Both the position numbers and the translations under genes were made by a program. Below are positions 36,216 through 48,994 of a stretch of DNA of 64,000 bases, one piece after another (position 1 is the stretch's first letter; each line of letters begins with the position of its first letter). Below the pieces are notes generated by a model. The model saw only the letters and a program-made list of their open reading frames with translations, did no database searches and was not told where the DNA came from. The stretch is from Lepidonotus clava (lineage: Eukaryota; Annelida; Polychaeta; Phyllodocida; Polynoidae), in assembly GCA_936440205.1 (NCBI GenBank), contig OW387138.1, forward strand, positions 52,653,526 to 52,717,525, in the 5' to 3' direction.

Positions 36216-39160
36216 TTACACATCATTTATCTCATCTCATGAAATGCACTAATGGGTTTTCACCCAGCTGTATATATTACTATTAGAAATTATATTAGAT
36301 ACTACTCCCAAAACGTTATGTAATTTGTAAAATGAAAGTGAGAGCCTGCGGAAGAACGGTTGAAAACCGAGCCTGTAAACCCAACTTATTGAAAACAATT
36401 AAAAAAAAGAGTACCAAATGTAATTTATAAGGCCTATGAATATCTAGACCTATTCATACAGCCTATGTTTGCCTTCAAGAAAGAAATGGGAATTGTAAAA
36501 TGTCAGGCTTGATGAGAAGAAGGGTAAGATTTGAGAAAATTTTAATGTCAGATGAGATCATAATCTCCAGAATTAGTGACTAGCAAAAATAAATTTTCCT
36601 GCATTCTTAATAACTAAATCATACACCACACAGAAATTATCTAGAGAATATGGGGACCCATTTTCAGTGTATTTTCCTTGATGAAACGTGGAATGAATAG
36701 TGTTTATATGTCATCATAAGTCTGTGACCTCTATTGTATTTGTGCTGTATTTGTAATACTGTTTAACAGATTTTATAATTGACAACAACAGCTAAAGTGC
36801 TAACTTACAAAACCTGATATTTATCATCACGCTCAATGGTCATATGCTGTGAGAGCAAAGTACTAACAATACCACAAAGGACATCAGGTAATATTCAGAA
36901 TTTGTGTAAGCATACTAAGGCTCAAGGTGTATGTCATATTCAGTAAAGTACATCATAAACATACAGATTGCAACACATATGTGGATACATCTACTTTGTA
37001 GGTACTTCCATGGAGAAACTGTTAGTAAATCAAATGAGAAAAAATGATGTTAAAAAAAGTAACCTGTGGGCAAGGGGTGATAATTTTGTTGTTGCATCTG
37101 GTTAGATATTTGTAGCAGTGTGCCTTGAGTTATCATAATGATAATAGCATCATATATTGGGAAGTCATATCGGATACATGGAGAACTTTGTATATGATAT
37201 AGTTGATAAATTTGACTATCAATATTACAAAACTGTTTAGGAACAAAGTTAAGATATGGAATAGATTATATTCATCATTGTTTGAAGTGCATTATTTTCT
37301 GTTCTATTTTGTGATTTATAGTAAAAGATATAGACAAATTGGGACTGCATTGCGAACTTTTTCTAGTTTGTATGAAAGGATTGATCCACTACAAAATAAA
37401 GTAAGACCAAAAAACTGCATTCAGTAATTGAAAGTGTTTTTTTTTGCAGAGAATCATCACTGATTGATTGTACGTTTAGATTGCATCAGCAAAGTGGGAA
37501 AAGGATTATAGCATGAAAGTGACTGAACATTTATCTTAAAGGTAAATACAGGAATTTGGTATGATTCTTTAAAAACCATAATGAAATCACCTTATCCACA
37601 CCTTTTCTCTTTCTCTTTAAAGGATTTGCCACAACAGATCACCTTGCTAATAGAAGCATAGATTTATCATCTGTGTCATCTGTTTATAGAGAGGGTGAAA
37701 ATTCCTTTACTTTGAAAAGACCCAATAAGACACACTAGGTGGCCCTTCCTTGGCGACTATTACAAGAATTTGTCAACATCAATATAACCTAGAGTATGGG
37801 ATGAGTAATCCACTCCTTTCACAAGAGAAGAAACCTTAAATACAAAACCTTCTTTCAGAAGAAGATAATTTGTGTACTAAGTGATGAAATTCCCAAACAA
37901 AGAAAGATGTCAGTTGGATGGTTAGGAAAATTCAAAAACTGAATGTAACCATATCAATTTACAAGACGTTTGGATTCTGTCAAGTGAACAGTTTGCCATT
38001 GGCTTTCATAGGAAAATTTACGTTTAAAGTCTTCTAGAAATAAGTATACAGAATTATTACTTTGAAATTTCAAAATGTATAACAGGACTTCAGTAAACCT
38101 TTTAGGATAAAAAAGAACATGGGGTCACCATCAAAAATCAAAACTTATTTCTGAAAATACCAAAAATTGACCTTTATGAAATTAAATGTTACAAACTTTT
38201 GGGTAAATGATTGTACATATTTTGAGTTTATGATGAATAAATCACATTTTGTTAAGATTATAAAGACTTTGAGAAATGAAAAAAGTATCAACACCAGCTG
38301 GCGCTGCAGTGGATATCAATATTTATCTTCCACATCCACAAATAATGGAAGACAAAGATTTTGGGACTTCCTGCAGAGACACAAACTAATTCCTGAATAG
38401 ATTCCTCATCAAGTCTCACTGTGCATGTGATCATTTTCCCTCAGTTTTCTCCCAGTTCCATGGTTTCATGACTCATGAAATCATATCATGATACCACCGT
38501 ACACTTATGATACCTTGTTTCTGTAATTCTCAATATTTACTCAAGAGAGGACCTAATGTATAATCAATTATCCAATTCTTATTTGACCATCATTAGATAT
38601 GTGGGGTCTGCATCGGATGTTTATGTTTATAGCTAGTGAATCATTACAATCCTGAGTGGATTCAAGGCGAACGAGGGATACAAAGTAATTTTCTTTAACA
38701 TAGTTTTTGTTCAGTTGGGAAAATGATATCATACTTTTTTAATTTCTTTTGGGCTCAATTTATCAATTTCTCATTAAAATTTGGTACATATTGCTGCTCG
38801 GTTTTTATTACATACTAGCATGAAATAGTAAACGAATGAATGTCTAGTTTGGTTATACCAAATTAATGATAAAGTCAGTAAACCTTGAACATCAAATGAA
38901 TCAAAACAAATGTCTGGCCAGTTTGATATATAATGTGTTTTTTGTGATGGCGGGTTAGCAGGAAGCTTCTGAGTGACAAAGAGTGGAAATAGTAAATTTT
39001 TCTTGTGAAACTGAATCAATTGGTGGACCTTGAAAGTGTATATTGATGCAAAATACCAGAGACTGGATTGATCATCAGGAATGTACATTATCATGCGATT
39101 TACAGCATAATCACTGTGGATTTATGAACATACTGTGACCCTGGACTCAACATACACAAC
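36216..39160. other. AT-rich DNA, nothing recognised
   Basis: No supported gene, TIR pair or tandem array in about 2.9 kb. Confidence 0.3.
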
Positions 39161-40150
39161 ATGGCGGTATCAAGTGCATACGTCCCTCCACATGAGCAGG
39201 CTACACTAAAGGACTCAGATAAGTCACCATATACAATTGATGATATATTTGAACAAAGAGAAAATATGCAAAATGTAACTGTTAGAATATCAGCTGTATC
39301 CAACTTAGTATTTACAGATAAAACTAGCGTGAAATACGACACACAATTGTTGCAACATTCCTGTGAATCACCAGACCATGAAAAGGGCATTACCATAACT
39401 CTGTCAATGAACCAATTGAGAGAAGCACGGAAAAGGCAGAAACATCTCAGAAATGGGAAGAATATGAGGCAGGGAAGGACGAAATTGAACCCCCACATCC
39501 TATGCTATTAGGGTTACTAGGTGAGATTAATGATCAATTAAAGCTACATGGTGAAACATTGTACACCTTGACAATAATAACAGCTATAACTGGGAAGTCA
39601 GTTGATTTTTGTGCATGAAGAAATGAAAACCATGAAAAAGCCAATACAATAACTAGAAGAAGACAAGGCAGTTTTATCCAAAAGGAATGAATGACTTGAG
39701 AAACAAAGCAGGGATATGGACAGGCGTATAACAGACAAAGAAAACCAGATAGCTCAGCTAGACCACTCCAATAGACGCAAAAACATATTGATTGCTTATG
39801 TCAGGGAAACTCAGGGCGTGAATATGAGAGATATAGTGATTGATATATTCAGCATCATCAACCAAAATTTCTCCACAACTGACATTGAATTCACCCAAAG
39901 GGTCAAAAGGTCTGGACAACAGACCAAACCGATCCTAGTGGTCCTAAAATCAGAGGAGAAGAGGGACTTGATCATGAGAAATAAAAAGACCCTGAAAGAC
40001 AAAAGGGAGCTCAGGAGTATATGGCTCAATGACGACCCGAATTCTGTAATATTCAAGCAACGATCAGAAGCTAGAGCAGTGACAAAAGAAGCAATAAGGC
40101 AAGGTTTTACAGCTAAGCAGAAAGGTGAAGTGGTCAGAGATGTCTTCTAA
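39161..40150 (+). pseudogene. LINE ORF1-like protein (coiled coil plus RRM-type core)
   Basis: Starts MAVSSAYVPPHEQATL. After frame changes it continues with a heptad-rich stretch (KENQIAQLDHSNRRKNILIA) and the core typical of L1-type ORF1 RNA-binding domains (transposase_22 family): IEFTQRVKRSGQQTKPILVV, EKRDLIMRNKKTLKDKREL and RSEARAVTKEAIRQGF. Such proteins bind the LINE RNA and act as a chaperone. Two or more frameshifts and stops lie between the N-terminal frame and the core. Confidence 0.65.
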
Positions 40151-40186
40151 CGGTTGCAATTCAATAGGGTTCCAGGGTCACCTTGC

Positions 40187-40865
40187 CCCACTTTAAAAAA
40201 TGTTTGCTTGTGAAATTACACTGGATAGAATAACTTTCAAGTTGGCAGAACAAGCAATACAATGTTTGAAAGCAAAATTTGCTGAATCTAATATGTTGGT
40301 GCAGAAAATACTCTATACATCAAATCCATATACAGCCAAAGCCCTGGGTAATACCATCAGAGTGGATGGATGGCAACAAGTAGAGGAAAGGGAAGTCGGA
40401 AGGGTGGTCAAAGAAAAATACCTACAAAACCCAAGACTGAGAGACATGCTGCTGAATACAGGTACAATGCACCTCCTAGAATGTACATCTAATAATAAGA
40501 AGGCCCGGGGAGGCCGTCTGAGGGTGGGTGTACTGTGTGCTCAGGCCATCGGGGGTTCGCTGGTACATACACCAACCCGAGGATGGCCTCCAAGGGCCTT
40601 CTTTATTTTGTTACCCGAAACTAATGTAAAATATCGTCAAATATTGTGAATTTTCGTAAACAAAATCATCGGAAGTGAAGCGGTGCATACGGCCTGGCAA
40701 TACACCCTCCCTACAATATGCCCGGCCCTTTGATCCAGCGGGTAATAAAACAGGAGATGGGCTGCAGGGATTGCCTTACATATAGCAAACTACTGGGAAC
40801 GGGAAGACACCCTGGCCTGAAACTTATGGGCTTTATGCTAAAAGAATTGAGAATAGAATTTTGGG
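40187..40865 (+). pseudogene. NADAR (YbiA-like, DUF1768) domain next to LINE ORF1, split by a MITE
   Basis: MFACEITLDRITFKLAEQA followed by IQCLKAKF, NPYTAKALGN, then VVKEKYLQNPRLRDMLLNTG and HLLECTSN match the NADAR fold, whose bacterial members are N-glycosidases acting on ADP-ribose-linked or riboflavin-pathway substrates. After a ~250-bp insertion the C-terminal signature resumes as GRHPGLKLMGFMLKELR (usually GxNxLGxxLMxxR). It sits 36 bp after the end of the ORF1 core but in another frame, so whether it was fused to ORF1 in the intact element is inference. A short acidic tail follows at 40889. Confidence 0.7.
40494..40607. mobile_element. Foldback MITE in the NADAR sequence
   Basis: AATAAGAAGGCCCGGGGAGG at the left and CCTCCAAGGGCCTTCTTTATT at the right are inverted, and the stem continues inward (ggtgtac / gtacatacacc). 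Coding similarity to NADAR stops at its left end and resumes at about 40745, so a further ~140 bp of insertion may belong to it. Confidence 0.7.
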
Positions 40866-40888
40866 AAATAGAGGACATGACTAAGTAA

Positions 40889-41122
40889 ATGTCAGAAAGG
40901 GAACAATTTGAAGTTGTAAACTTGAAAGCGGCAGATGAGATTCAAAGCCAAGTAGAAACTGAAATGAAAAGTCAAAGAGACAAACCACAAAGGTTGGAAG
41001 CAGCAGAGCCCGCAAGCCAGGTGTGTGTCACAAAGGCCCCAGTGAGTGATACTACTACTACGGCTACTGAGACACTAAGAAAGACAATGCTTCAGCTAAG
41101 TGAAAACTGTTTACAAAAGTAA
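40889..41122 (+). other. Charged C-terminal tail ORF
   Basis: 77 residues, rich in Glu, Gln and Lys (MSEREQFEVVNLKAADEIQS...). Probably the tail of the LINE ORF1/NADAR protein; no domain. Confidence 0.35.
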
Positions 41123-41357
41123 ATTATTGTAACATAGTCTAAATATTGTATATAAAGTCGACCCTGTTAATCAGAGACTCACGAGAGAGAGGGCTACAGA
41201 CTTTATTTGACGAGAGAGCACCGAATGCAGTGGTTGCTCATATCAACAAAGGTGCCGGCATGGAGCTGTCGTACAGATAGACCCATATAATCTAATGAGA
41301 AGGTGACTATAGGGTGGTCTTAGTTGCCGGGGACATTTGTTGAACGCTATTGTATTG

Positions 41358-42016
41358 TTTATGGTTACTTATAATTATAGTGCATTGTCCGAGATAATGA
41401 TTGTCATTGATATTTTTCCTAATGGGTGCTAGTCGAGTGGTAAGTAAGTCCACGAGATGGGCGCTCAATCCATAACATGAACAATGCTTGGCAGTATGGT
41501 AAGTTTATTGGGTGAAATGGCAATGCGTACAGTTGCCAGTGATGGTAATAAGTTCCAAGGTATTACAGTTCCAATACAGGGTAGAGTAAGCTTCCTCCTC
41601 AGAGTCCGCCTAGCCTCAGAGTCCGCCTAGCCTCACCTCCAGCCGTAGTGCGATAGTACCGTGTAAGTCACCAGATGTCCCTGTGGTTGCGTAGCTATCT
41701 AAACCCCTCCGAATCTCCCGATCCGTAGTATCCAAACGCTAATGATTTCTCTCTCTCCCTTACACTGTGTTCCTGCTCTTATAGCAGTCTGATATTGATT
41801 TTACCCCGGGCATTGACACCTGTTGGGAGGTGTACCCCGGTGAGCATTGTCATCAGGTATATTTACACCTACCAGCGGCACCCGCCATATTTATACTAGG
41901 TATTCTCATAAGCTAAATAATTTGGAAGAATTCTTATTATCTTCTTCGGCTGGTGACCTTTACACTATTTCAATCATCATGCACAAAGTAAATGATTTAA
42001 TCTCTACCTTTGTGCA
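41358..42016 (+). repeat. ~650-bp interspersed repeat, copy 3
   Basis: Best-preserved forward copy; see the copy at 35555-36215 for the shared words. It contains a small direct duplication (tcagagtccgcctagcc at 41599 and 41616). It leads directly into an SGNH-like ORF, which suggests the repeat is the 5' UTR/promoter of a LINE family. Confidence 0.8.
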
Positions 42017-42435
42017 TTGTGACATAACTAATTTAGATAGTCGCCATAAAAGAACCAGCTCGTTACGTAAATTTACAAGGAAAATGGAGAAAATAGTCCA
42101 GGATGGTAAACGTAAATTGAATAATGTTTATCCAAGAGTGAAGGTAATCGTTGCACCAACCAATTGGCTAGACTTACAAAAGCAAGAGCCAGCAAGGAAA
42201 AGGGACCAGAAGAAACCAAACAAAATGTTGACTGAGTTGAATAAGATGTTGGTGAACTGCAATGATAGAGATGTGACAATCCTTTGACTTTCTAAGAAGA
42301 TCCATTGCTGCAAGGGCAATGGGAGGGGTGCACACAAGTATAAATTACTTCATGATGGGTCACATTATGCGTGGAAAGTGAGGATTCACTGTATTGAGGA
42401 AGTATGCAAGTACCTCAGAGACATTCAATTCTAAG
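41932..42435 (+). pseudogene. SGNH/GDSL-esterase-like ORF1 fragment
   Basis: Reads VYPRVKVIVAPTNWL and LTELNKMLVNCNDRDVTIL, then after a frameshift KYKLLHDGSHYAWKVRIHCI and EVCKYL. A DGxH motif followed by a helix is the end of the SGNH hydrolase fold used in CR1/L2-type LINE ORF1 proteins. The N-terminal GDS-like block was not found. Confidence 0.45.
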
Positions 42436-42690
42436 TCAGTATGGTTATATGAATTCTACGAGCCATTAACCATTTGGGAGAAGAACTAATACCTTGAAAT
42501 CAGTATGGTTACATATGTTTTACGAGCCATTAACCACTCGGAAGAAATAACATCGACACCAATGAATTGTGACATCACTCATGAACAATAGATTGACTAT
42601 AATAGACATTATAAATTACATGCCTTGCCTGTATGAGACAAGGATGAATCAGCATGGTTAAAAGAGTTCAACATGCCATTAACTAATTAA
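42436..42690. repeat. Short tandem repeat unit x 2-3
   Basis: tcagtatggttayat.....t.tacgagccattaacca recurs at 42437 and 42500, with a diverged third copy (tcagcatggtta...tgccattaacta) at about 42651. Confidence 0.6.
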
Positions 42691-42719
42691 TGACTGAGGA
42701 TGATGCAACTAGAATGAAC

Positions 42720-43330
42720 TATTTATTGAAAAGGAATGATATATACTGTTGATTTGAATAATTAGTATATTGTGTTATTTTAAGGACAATCGCGCTATTT
42801 TCCAGATATCCCAAAAAAGAAAGTTTCATATTTGGCATAAATACTCATGGACAATCCAAATAGAAATTGTGCCAAAATGAAAAGCTTCAGAGCTCAAAAT
42901 GTTCATATTTGACTAATTTTGTGATAATTTTTGCAAAAACTGAAAAATTTTTACCATAAAAATATATTTTTCTCCTGTTTCTCTTTAATATAGGTTGTAT
43001 AAAAGTATACAATGCAGACGAATCACTGTTATGATCTTCGGAATGACATGAAATATTCAAAATACTTTGAAATAAACAATTTAGTGAATTTATTAAAAAA
43101 ACTAAATAATACCCTATTTTAACAAGGTGACTCCCCCATGTTTTTCACTTGGTGTAGTAGCCTACATCCCTATGCATTTAATATAAGATTTTAGAGCATT
43201 TTTCAATGTTCAATATTTTTGTGAGAAACTTCATTTTGAAATTTCCTAATCTTTGAAATAGTTTATTTTTCATACTTTCCAGTTAAAAAATGTATATAAC
43301 ATCAAATTTTACAAAAGTCTTTATTTCTCA
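42720..43330. other. Very AT-rich DNA, nothing recognised
   Basis: No feature supported. Confidence 0.3.
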
Positions 43331-43332
43331 CA

Positions 43333-44313
43333 TGAGCAAACATGAACACATTACAAACAATTTCACGTTGCTACAACGTTGCTACAACATTACAGTTTGG
43401 TTGTAACAATGTAACAAATCTACGTAGTTACAACGTTAATTTGTGGACTCCCAGAAAGGTTGCGGTTACGTAAATTTATAATGTTGTAAGATAACCATTT
43501 CACAACCTTTTTACAACCAAAAGGTATGTTTTTGTACGCCATAATTTTGTTTCATTGATGTCATATTCAAAGTTTAGAATGATTCAAATCAGGCAATACA
43601 TATGTAAAGATACATTCCCCTTCCCTAGAAGTGTCATAATACGTTTTGTGTTTTCCCTACACTGTAATGAAAAAATATTCTGTTGTAAAAATTATGAAAA
43701 AAAATTAAATCAAGATTTTTTTTTTCAGTGATCCTACAGTTTTGTTTTCAGATTGCATGTTGCATCTAAAAACCTACATAATGATCACATATTTTAGATC
43801 ATGTCAGGTTAATGACCTGCTGCATGTACACTTTACGACTCTCAATGCTGAATGGCCTGTACTAAGTACACCAACAACATAAATGGTGTTCAACATGAGT
43901 TTTCATCTAAATGTCCTTCCTAACACCAAAATTTTAAAACATTTTGAACATAAACACTACCCTTTGATTTAGGAAATTATATTTTTGCATTTAATTCAAA
44001 AACAAATATCAAATTCTTGTCTTAAATGGTTTCAATTAAAAAACGTTTTTGAAATTTGGTCAATTTTAAACAGTGGTGCCACCTACAGGTAGTATTTATG
44101 TTGTTCCACAATGTTGTGACAACGTCATGAATGTATAGTTGTCACAACATTGTGAAAAAGACGTTGTAAGAGCGTAGTTTTGTAATGTTGTATGCACGTT
44201 GCAGCACAACGTTGCACCCTGACGTTGTGGCAACGTTTTTAGTATGTGATTTTACAACATAACCAATTTACAACCAAATTGCAACGTTGTATTTAAGTTG
44301 TGTGTTTGCTGGG
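43333..44313. mobile_element. Non-autonomous inverted-repeat element rich in ACGTTG words
   Basis: GAGCAAACATGAACACA at the left and TGTGTGTTTGCTGGGTT at the right are imperfect inverted repeats. Both ends hold arrays of caacgttg, gttgtaaca and ttacaacgtt words; the centre is AT-rich. Similar in design, but not in end sequence, to the element at 3568-4818. No ORF. Confidence 0.65.
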
Positions 44314-45440
44314 TTCATTAAAAGCATTAGGATGGTCATCATATTAAATCTGTTAAGATAATTAGCAAATGAAATTGCATTTCATTTAAAAATTCTTTTG
44401 GAAAAATTATCATATAAATAAACTGCTGTAGCTGAAAAGTTTCCACAGAAACGTGTCACTATTTTTTGCATTTTTGATCCCTAGAGATGTAACGTTTACT
44501 GTGTAGAATTTTAAATAAATCTCAATGGAAGTTCTATAATGACGTGATTGGGTGATGAAGGGTAATGAAGAGATATTAGATAAGATATCATAACTGATGA
44601 GGATATAACTTATACAATATGGGTCCACATGTTCGATGAGCATGCGGATTCACTGACACGGGAAATTTTTGATCTCATACATTAAGCAGACTTGGGCCTG
44701 GTTGAATATCTTTGCTATATAACGCCTAAATAAGTGTAAGTTTTTCCCCACCATTAACACTGAAAGTGCACAGTATCATAATGTGACTTATTGCACAGGA
44801 AGTGTTTATTGTATTCTTGCTAATATTTTGCTCCTACTTTCTAAGTTTCCCTACGCCTTCTGGCGTGTCAAGAAGTGTTAATCAGAGTGTGTTAACTATA
44901 TTGTGCCACCAAAGTCCGTGTAGCTCATAATACTGTTAACACCCTCAACTTTGGCGGCGTCTTAATGTGTCTACACTCCATGTAAGCACCAATTTAATGG
45001 GCGCGTCTTTCCGCAGTTCTCCTGACACTGGCCATATGCATGTGGTTAGACCTGAAAGATTGGTTTCCCTTAAATCTAGTAGAACAAAGGATAGTTTGTG
45101 TGTAATCTCTGCACTTATGCAAATGGCGCTTGGTAGCACTCAGCCGAGCGAGTAGCTCATTCATCTATCAACACCGGAGCAAGGATGACCTCGAGGTCTT
45201 GGAATATTACCCCGACTAAGGGCAAGCGCAGCCTAAGACTTAAGCTCCATGTAAGTTACATTTAAATCACACCACTTCAATAGTTCAGTCTCATTTGCTA
45301 AATATATTTAAAAGACAATTTGGAATATTAATAGTCTTTTTTTGGTACCGCCTACCCACCGCACCCCGTATCGTTGGGTGGGTTTTGTAGCTGCTGTCAT
45401 TCAGTTTTTCATTTTCGTTCCGATCTATATTCAGCCAACC
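44314..45440. other. Unassigned
   Basis: A moderately GC-rich piece at 44850-45250 may be a degraded SINE or gene remnant; no A/B box pair or open frame could be supported. Confidence 0.25.
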
Positions 45441-45446
45441 ACAAGT

Positions 45447-46108
45447 CCCAAACTAGTTGATCGCGAACCAGTGGTCATCTCGGACGATGACGGTCAAAAG
45501 GGGGAAGAAAAGATGGTCATCGAACCGATGGTCATGTTGGATGATAATGGTCCAATTACCAACCATGAGCAGCCCCCCACGGGAGCTCGACATGAACAGA
45601 AAGCCGAATCACACCCGGTAACCAGTCCGAGGTGAGTCTGCCTTTACCCTAAATCAGTTAAACTTTGAGCCAAATGTCACCTATGTATATATCTGTTTAC
45701 GGCAGTAAAACATTTGTTATAAATGCAAAAATTAATAACATTGATTAATTAACTATTAACGTTTCTTAATGTAAAAATTATAATCCCCGAATGTGCTCCT
45801 CAATTCTTATAATTAAGTATAGGCACCCCCCCCCTTTTGTTTTTGTAAAAATCTCTGGATGCTTCTCTGTTGTTCTACCCCTTCCGTTCATCTTTTTTTA
45901 CCTTCAGTTGCAACCTTGGCAATCAGTTGACCTCTCCAACCACCAATTGCAAGCGGCCGTAAAAGACGTGCAATTTGACGGAGGACGAGGCAGAGAGTAC
46001 CATTCGTGAAATTGGAGCCTTAGCAGAAAGACTTGTCCCCGGGGAGGGAAATTTTTTTGCTACAAATTTCCGGCGTTATTTTTTATTCAAGCAAAAATTC
46101 AAATCTGT
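45447..46108 (+). pseudogene. Two exon-like segments of an unknown gene (weak)
   Basis: Segment 1 follows an acceptor with a good pyrimidine tract (ctatattcag, before about 45437) and ends CCGAG/GTGAGT at 45631; it is acidic (EPVVISDDDGQKGEEK). Segment 2 follows tttaccttcag at about 45906 and in the phase that fits segment 1 reads NLTEDEAESTIREIGALAER, then LVPGEGNFFATNFRRYF, after one in-frame TAA. The helical ending looks like real protein. Family unknown. Confidence 0.35.
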
Positions 46109-46371
46109 TAATAATTCCTAACCTTGTAAATCATATCGAACCACCAAACAATTATTATATCATATTCCTTTTATTTTATTGAGCGCATCTGACTCATATT
46201 CTGTAATAAAAAAAGTTATTTACCCAAAACAAATTCCTATATGTTGTTCTGTCACCATAATTTCATGTCGTATTGTGTATGCGTACGCCCTCCAGTTTTA
46301 GTGGCCACGTGCAGAAACCTATTATTCTATCTTAATCCTTTTTCTTATTCAAGTGTGTCTTAGTCACGCTG

Positions 46372-48263
46372 TTAAGACACTAAGTCACATAGTGACCCTA
46401 AGTCACATAGCACCAGTCTTTGTGACTTAGGGTCACCCTCAAGACCCTATCCCACAAAGGCCTAAAGTGACCCTAAGTCACAAAGTTATGTGACTTAGTC
46501 CAATGTGACTTAGTGTCCTAACACTAGGACACTAAGTCACAAAGTGACCCTAAGTCACATAGCCCCAGATTTTGTGACTTAGGGTGTTAAGACACTAAGT
46601 CAAATAGTGACCCTAAGTCACATAGCACCAGCCTTCATGACTTAGGGTCACCCTCAAGTCACAAAGTTATGTGACTTAGTGCCCTATGTGACTTAGTGTC
46701 CTAACACTAGGACACTAAGTCACAAAGTGACCCTAAGTCACATAGCCCCAGATTTTGTGACTTAGGGTGTTAAGACACTAAGTCAAATAGTGACCCTAAG
46801 TCTCATAGCACCAGCCTTTATGACTTAGGGTCACCCTCAAGTCACAAAGTTATGTGACTTAGTGCCCTATGTGACTTAGTGTCCTAAGATGTTGAGACAC
46901 TAAGTCACAAAGTGACCCTAAGTCACATAACCCCAGATTTTGTAACTTAGGATCACCCTCAAGACCTCACAAAGGCCTTAAATCAAAGAGTTACATTCAA
47001 TGTGACATTAAGTCACAAAATGACCCTGAGTCACATAGCACTACATTTTGTAATGATCATGGTATAGATAACAACGAAAAAAGACTAATTAGTAAATAAA
47101 TGAATAATGAATAATGATTAATGGTAATGAATAAAAAGTAATAAGAATGAAGTGAATAATTATTTAATAAAGGAAATGATGAAAGTAAAATTAATTATTA
47201 ATAAATACAAATGATCAATAATAAAAAATAATTAAGAAATGAATCAATAATTAATAGATAATTAATGAAATAAATATAAATAAATAAAATAAATATATTG
47301 CTCCATGAGGTGGAGTCTTGAAAGGGTTAATAAATATCACATAATTAATTACTGACAAATAATTGATGATTAATTACTTAGAAAAGTAATAAATTGAAAA
47401 AATGACAAATAATAATAAATGAAAATAATCAATAATAGTGATAATCAATTATATAACAACTAATCATATGATAAATGAATAATGAATTAATTATAAATGA
47501 ATAATAAACTGAATAAATAGATAGACAATATTAACTGAATAAACAACACACAATTAAATGATAAGAAATGTTTGAAAATTTATTAAATGAAAATTATTAA
47601 TTAATAAAATATGAATGAATACATAAATATAGATAAAAAGTAATAAATAAAATATATGAATAATAAAAAGAAAATAATCAATAATAGTGATAATTAATTA
47701 TATAACAACTAATTATATGATAAATGAATAATGAATTAATTATAAATGAATAATAAACTGAATAAATAGATACACAATATTAACTGAATAAACAACACAC
47801 AATTAAATGATAAGAAATGATTGAAAATTTAATAAATGAAAATAATTAATTAATAAAATATGAATGAATATATATAAATATTGATAAAAAATAATAAATA
47901 AAATATAGAATAATAAATAGATATATAATGATAAATAGATAAATAAAAATAGATAAATGATTAATTAAAATTTATTCAGATTTATTCCCTGAAAAGCAAT
48001 CAATTCGTAAAATAAAGAATAACAAAAAAGTCACAAAATGAACCTAAGTCACAAAGTGACCCTAAGTCACAAAGTGACCCTAAGTCACAAAGTGACCCTA
48101 AGTCACAAAGTGACCCTAAGTCACAAAGACGGTTTGTGACTTAGTGTCTTTACCACTTAGGGTTTTATTTGTGACTTAGGGACTTGAGGTGGCCCTAAGT
48201 CACATACTGACCCTAAGTCACAAAACTTTGTGACTTAGTGCCCTATGTGACTTAGTGTCTTAA
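46372..48263. mobile_element. Inverted-repeat element built of CTAAGTCAC words, TTAA flanks
   Basis: Left TTAA-GACACTAAGTCACATAG (46372 on) is mirrored by CTATGTGACTTAGTGTC-TTAA ending at 48263, so both ends abut TTAA, the target of piggyBac-like and some Kolobok transposases. Both arms (46376-47045 and 48025-48259) are arrays of CTAAGTCAC / GTGACTTAG words with larger duplications (a ~182-bp unit twice, from about 46518 and 46700; a 17-bp unit five times near 48040-48125). The core 47046-48020 is AT-only low complexity. No ORF. Confidence 0.7.
47421..47880. repeat. AT-rich tandem duplication, period ~248 bp
   Basis: gaaaataatcaataatagtg through taaaatatgaatgaat occurs twice with few changes (about 47421 and 47669). 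Embedded in (AATA/AATGA)n simple sequence. Confidence 0.75.
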
Positions 48264-48533
48264 CACACCTTCTGTAGTAAAAATGTCATTTAAAAACCCT
48301 CTTTTATCCGTGCTCAATAGCTTCGTAATTTCCAATCTGAAGTGTCAACACCTAAAAATTAAACTTGGTGAATTTTATCCCATCCCAACTACTATTTCGA
48401 AATCGACCGGTCTGTCTAGGTAGGTTACATAATATATAAACATGCCCGGAACCAAATGATTTGTTGTACAACGGTTTATTTTCGCTGGATTATCAGATAC
48501 AAATTTGTTTTACCAAAGGATCATATACAACCA

Positions 48534-48994
48534 TCAGTTGGCCATCCATGCATCAATATCCTCGTTCCATGGCCAATCATAAACAGTTTTTTCCTCCCCG
48601 ACGCACCACTCACATAAGTAGTGACGCGCCAGTATCTGTTCTGGCGCAAAATCCGAGCAATCCGCTTGGCAGCAATTTCCGCAGTTATGGCATCTCAAGT
48701 AGATCCTGAAATGTCAAGGCGGGATCTTGAGTAGGTGGATGTGTCCAACAAATACTTTACACAGTATGTCGGCCTCTTTTTTAATCAAATTGTTGTAAGT
48801 GATGCCTTTATCTACCTACATTTCACCCCTTTCAAATATAAACTTATGCCTTTCCTAATTTCTCCCAGACAATTATAAACAGCCTACCTGTACAATCGGC
48901 CATAGTAAACCGACGGCGGCTGAAGGTCGACGCCGTGCCAGTAACAATCCTTCATCGCCACTCGGAATTGCTGTTTCAAATAAGCCGCTTCCAT
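48534..48994 (-). CDS. Two spliced exons of a small Cys-rich protein
   Basis: Exon 48994-48888 follows an acceptor (attttcag) and ends TACAG/GTAGGC; exon 48705-48534 follows gacatttcag and ends at TGA (48536-48534). The phase fits (AG + G = Arg) and the joined reading is open: MEAAYLKQQFRVAMKDCYWH..., YYGRLYR, then IYLRCHNCGNCCQADCSDFA and LCEWCVGEEKTVYDWPW. The C-x2-C-x2-CC-x3-C cluster and a later CEWC look like a zinc-binding or redox Cys fold. About 92 residues in these exons; the first Met may be internal and more exons may lie to the right. No family recognised, no disruption seen. Confidence 0.55.

Noticed and set aside
45120-45240. tRNA-derived SINE head
   Set aside because: No convincing A and B boxes at the right spacing and no 3' tail repeat.
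46376-47045. CRISPR or protein-binding operator array
   Set aside because: Spacers are themselves repeats and the words occur in both orientations inside inverted-repeat ends; a transposon arm fits better.
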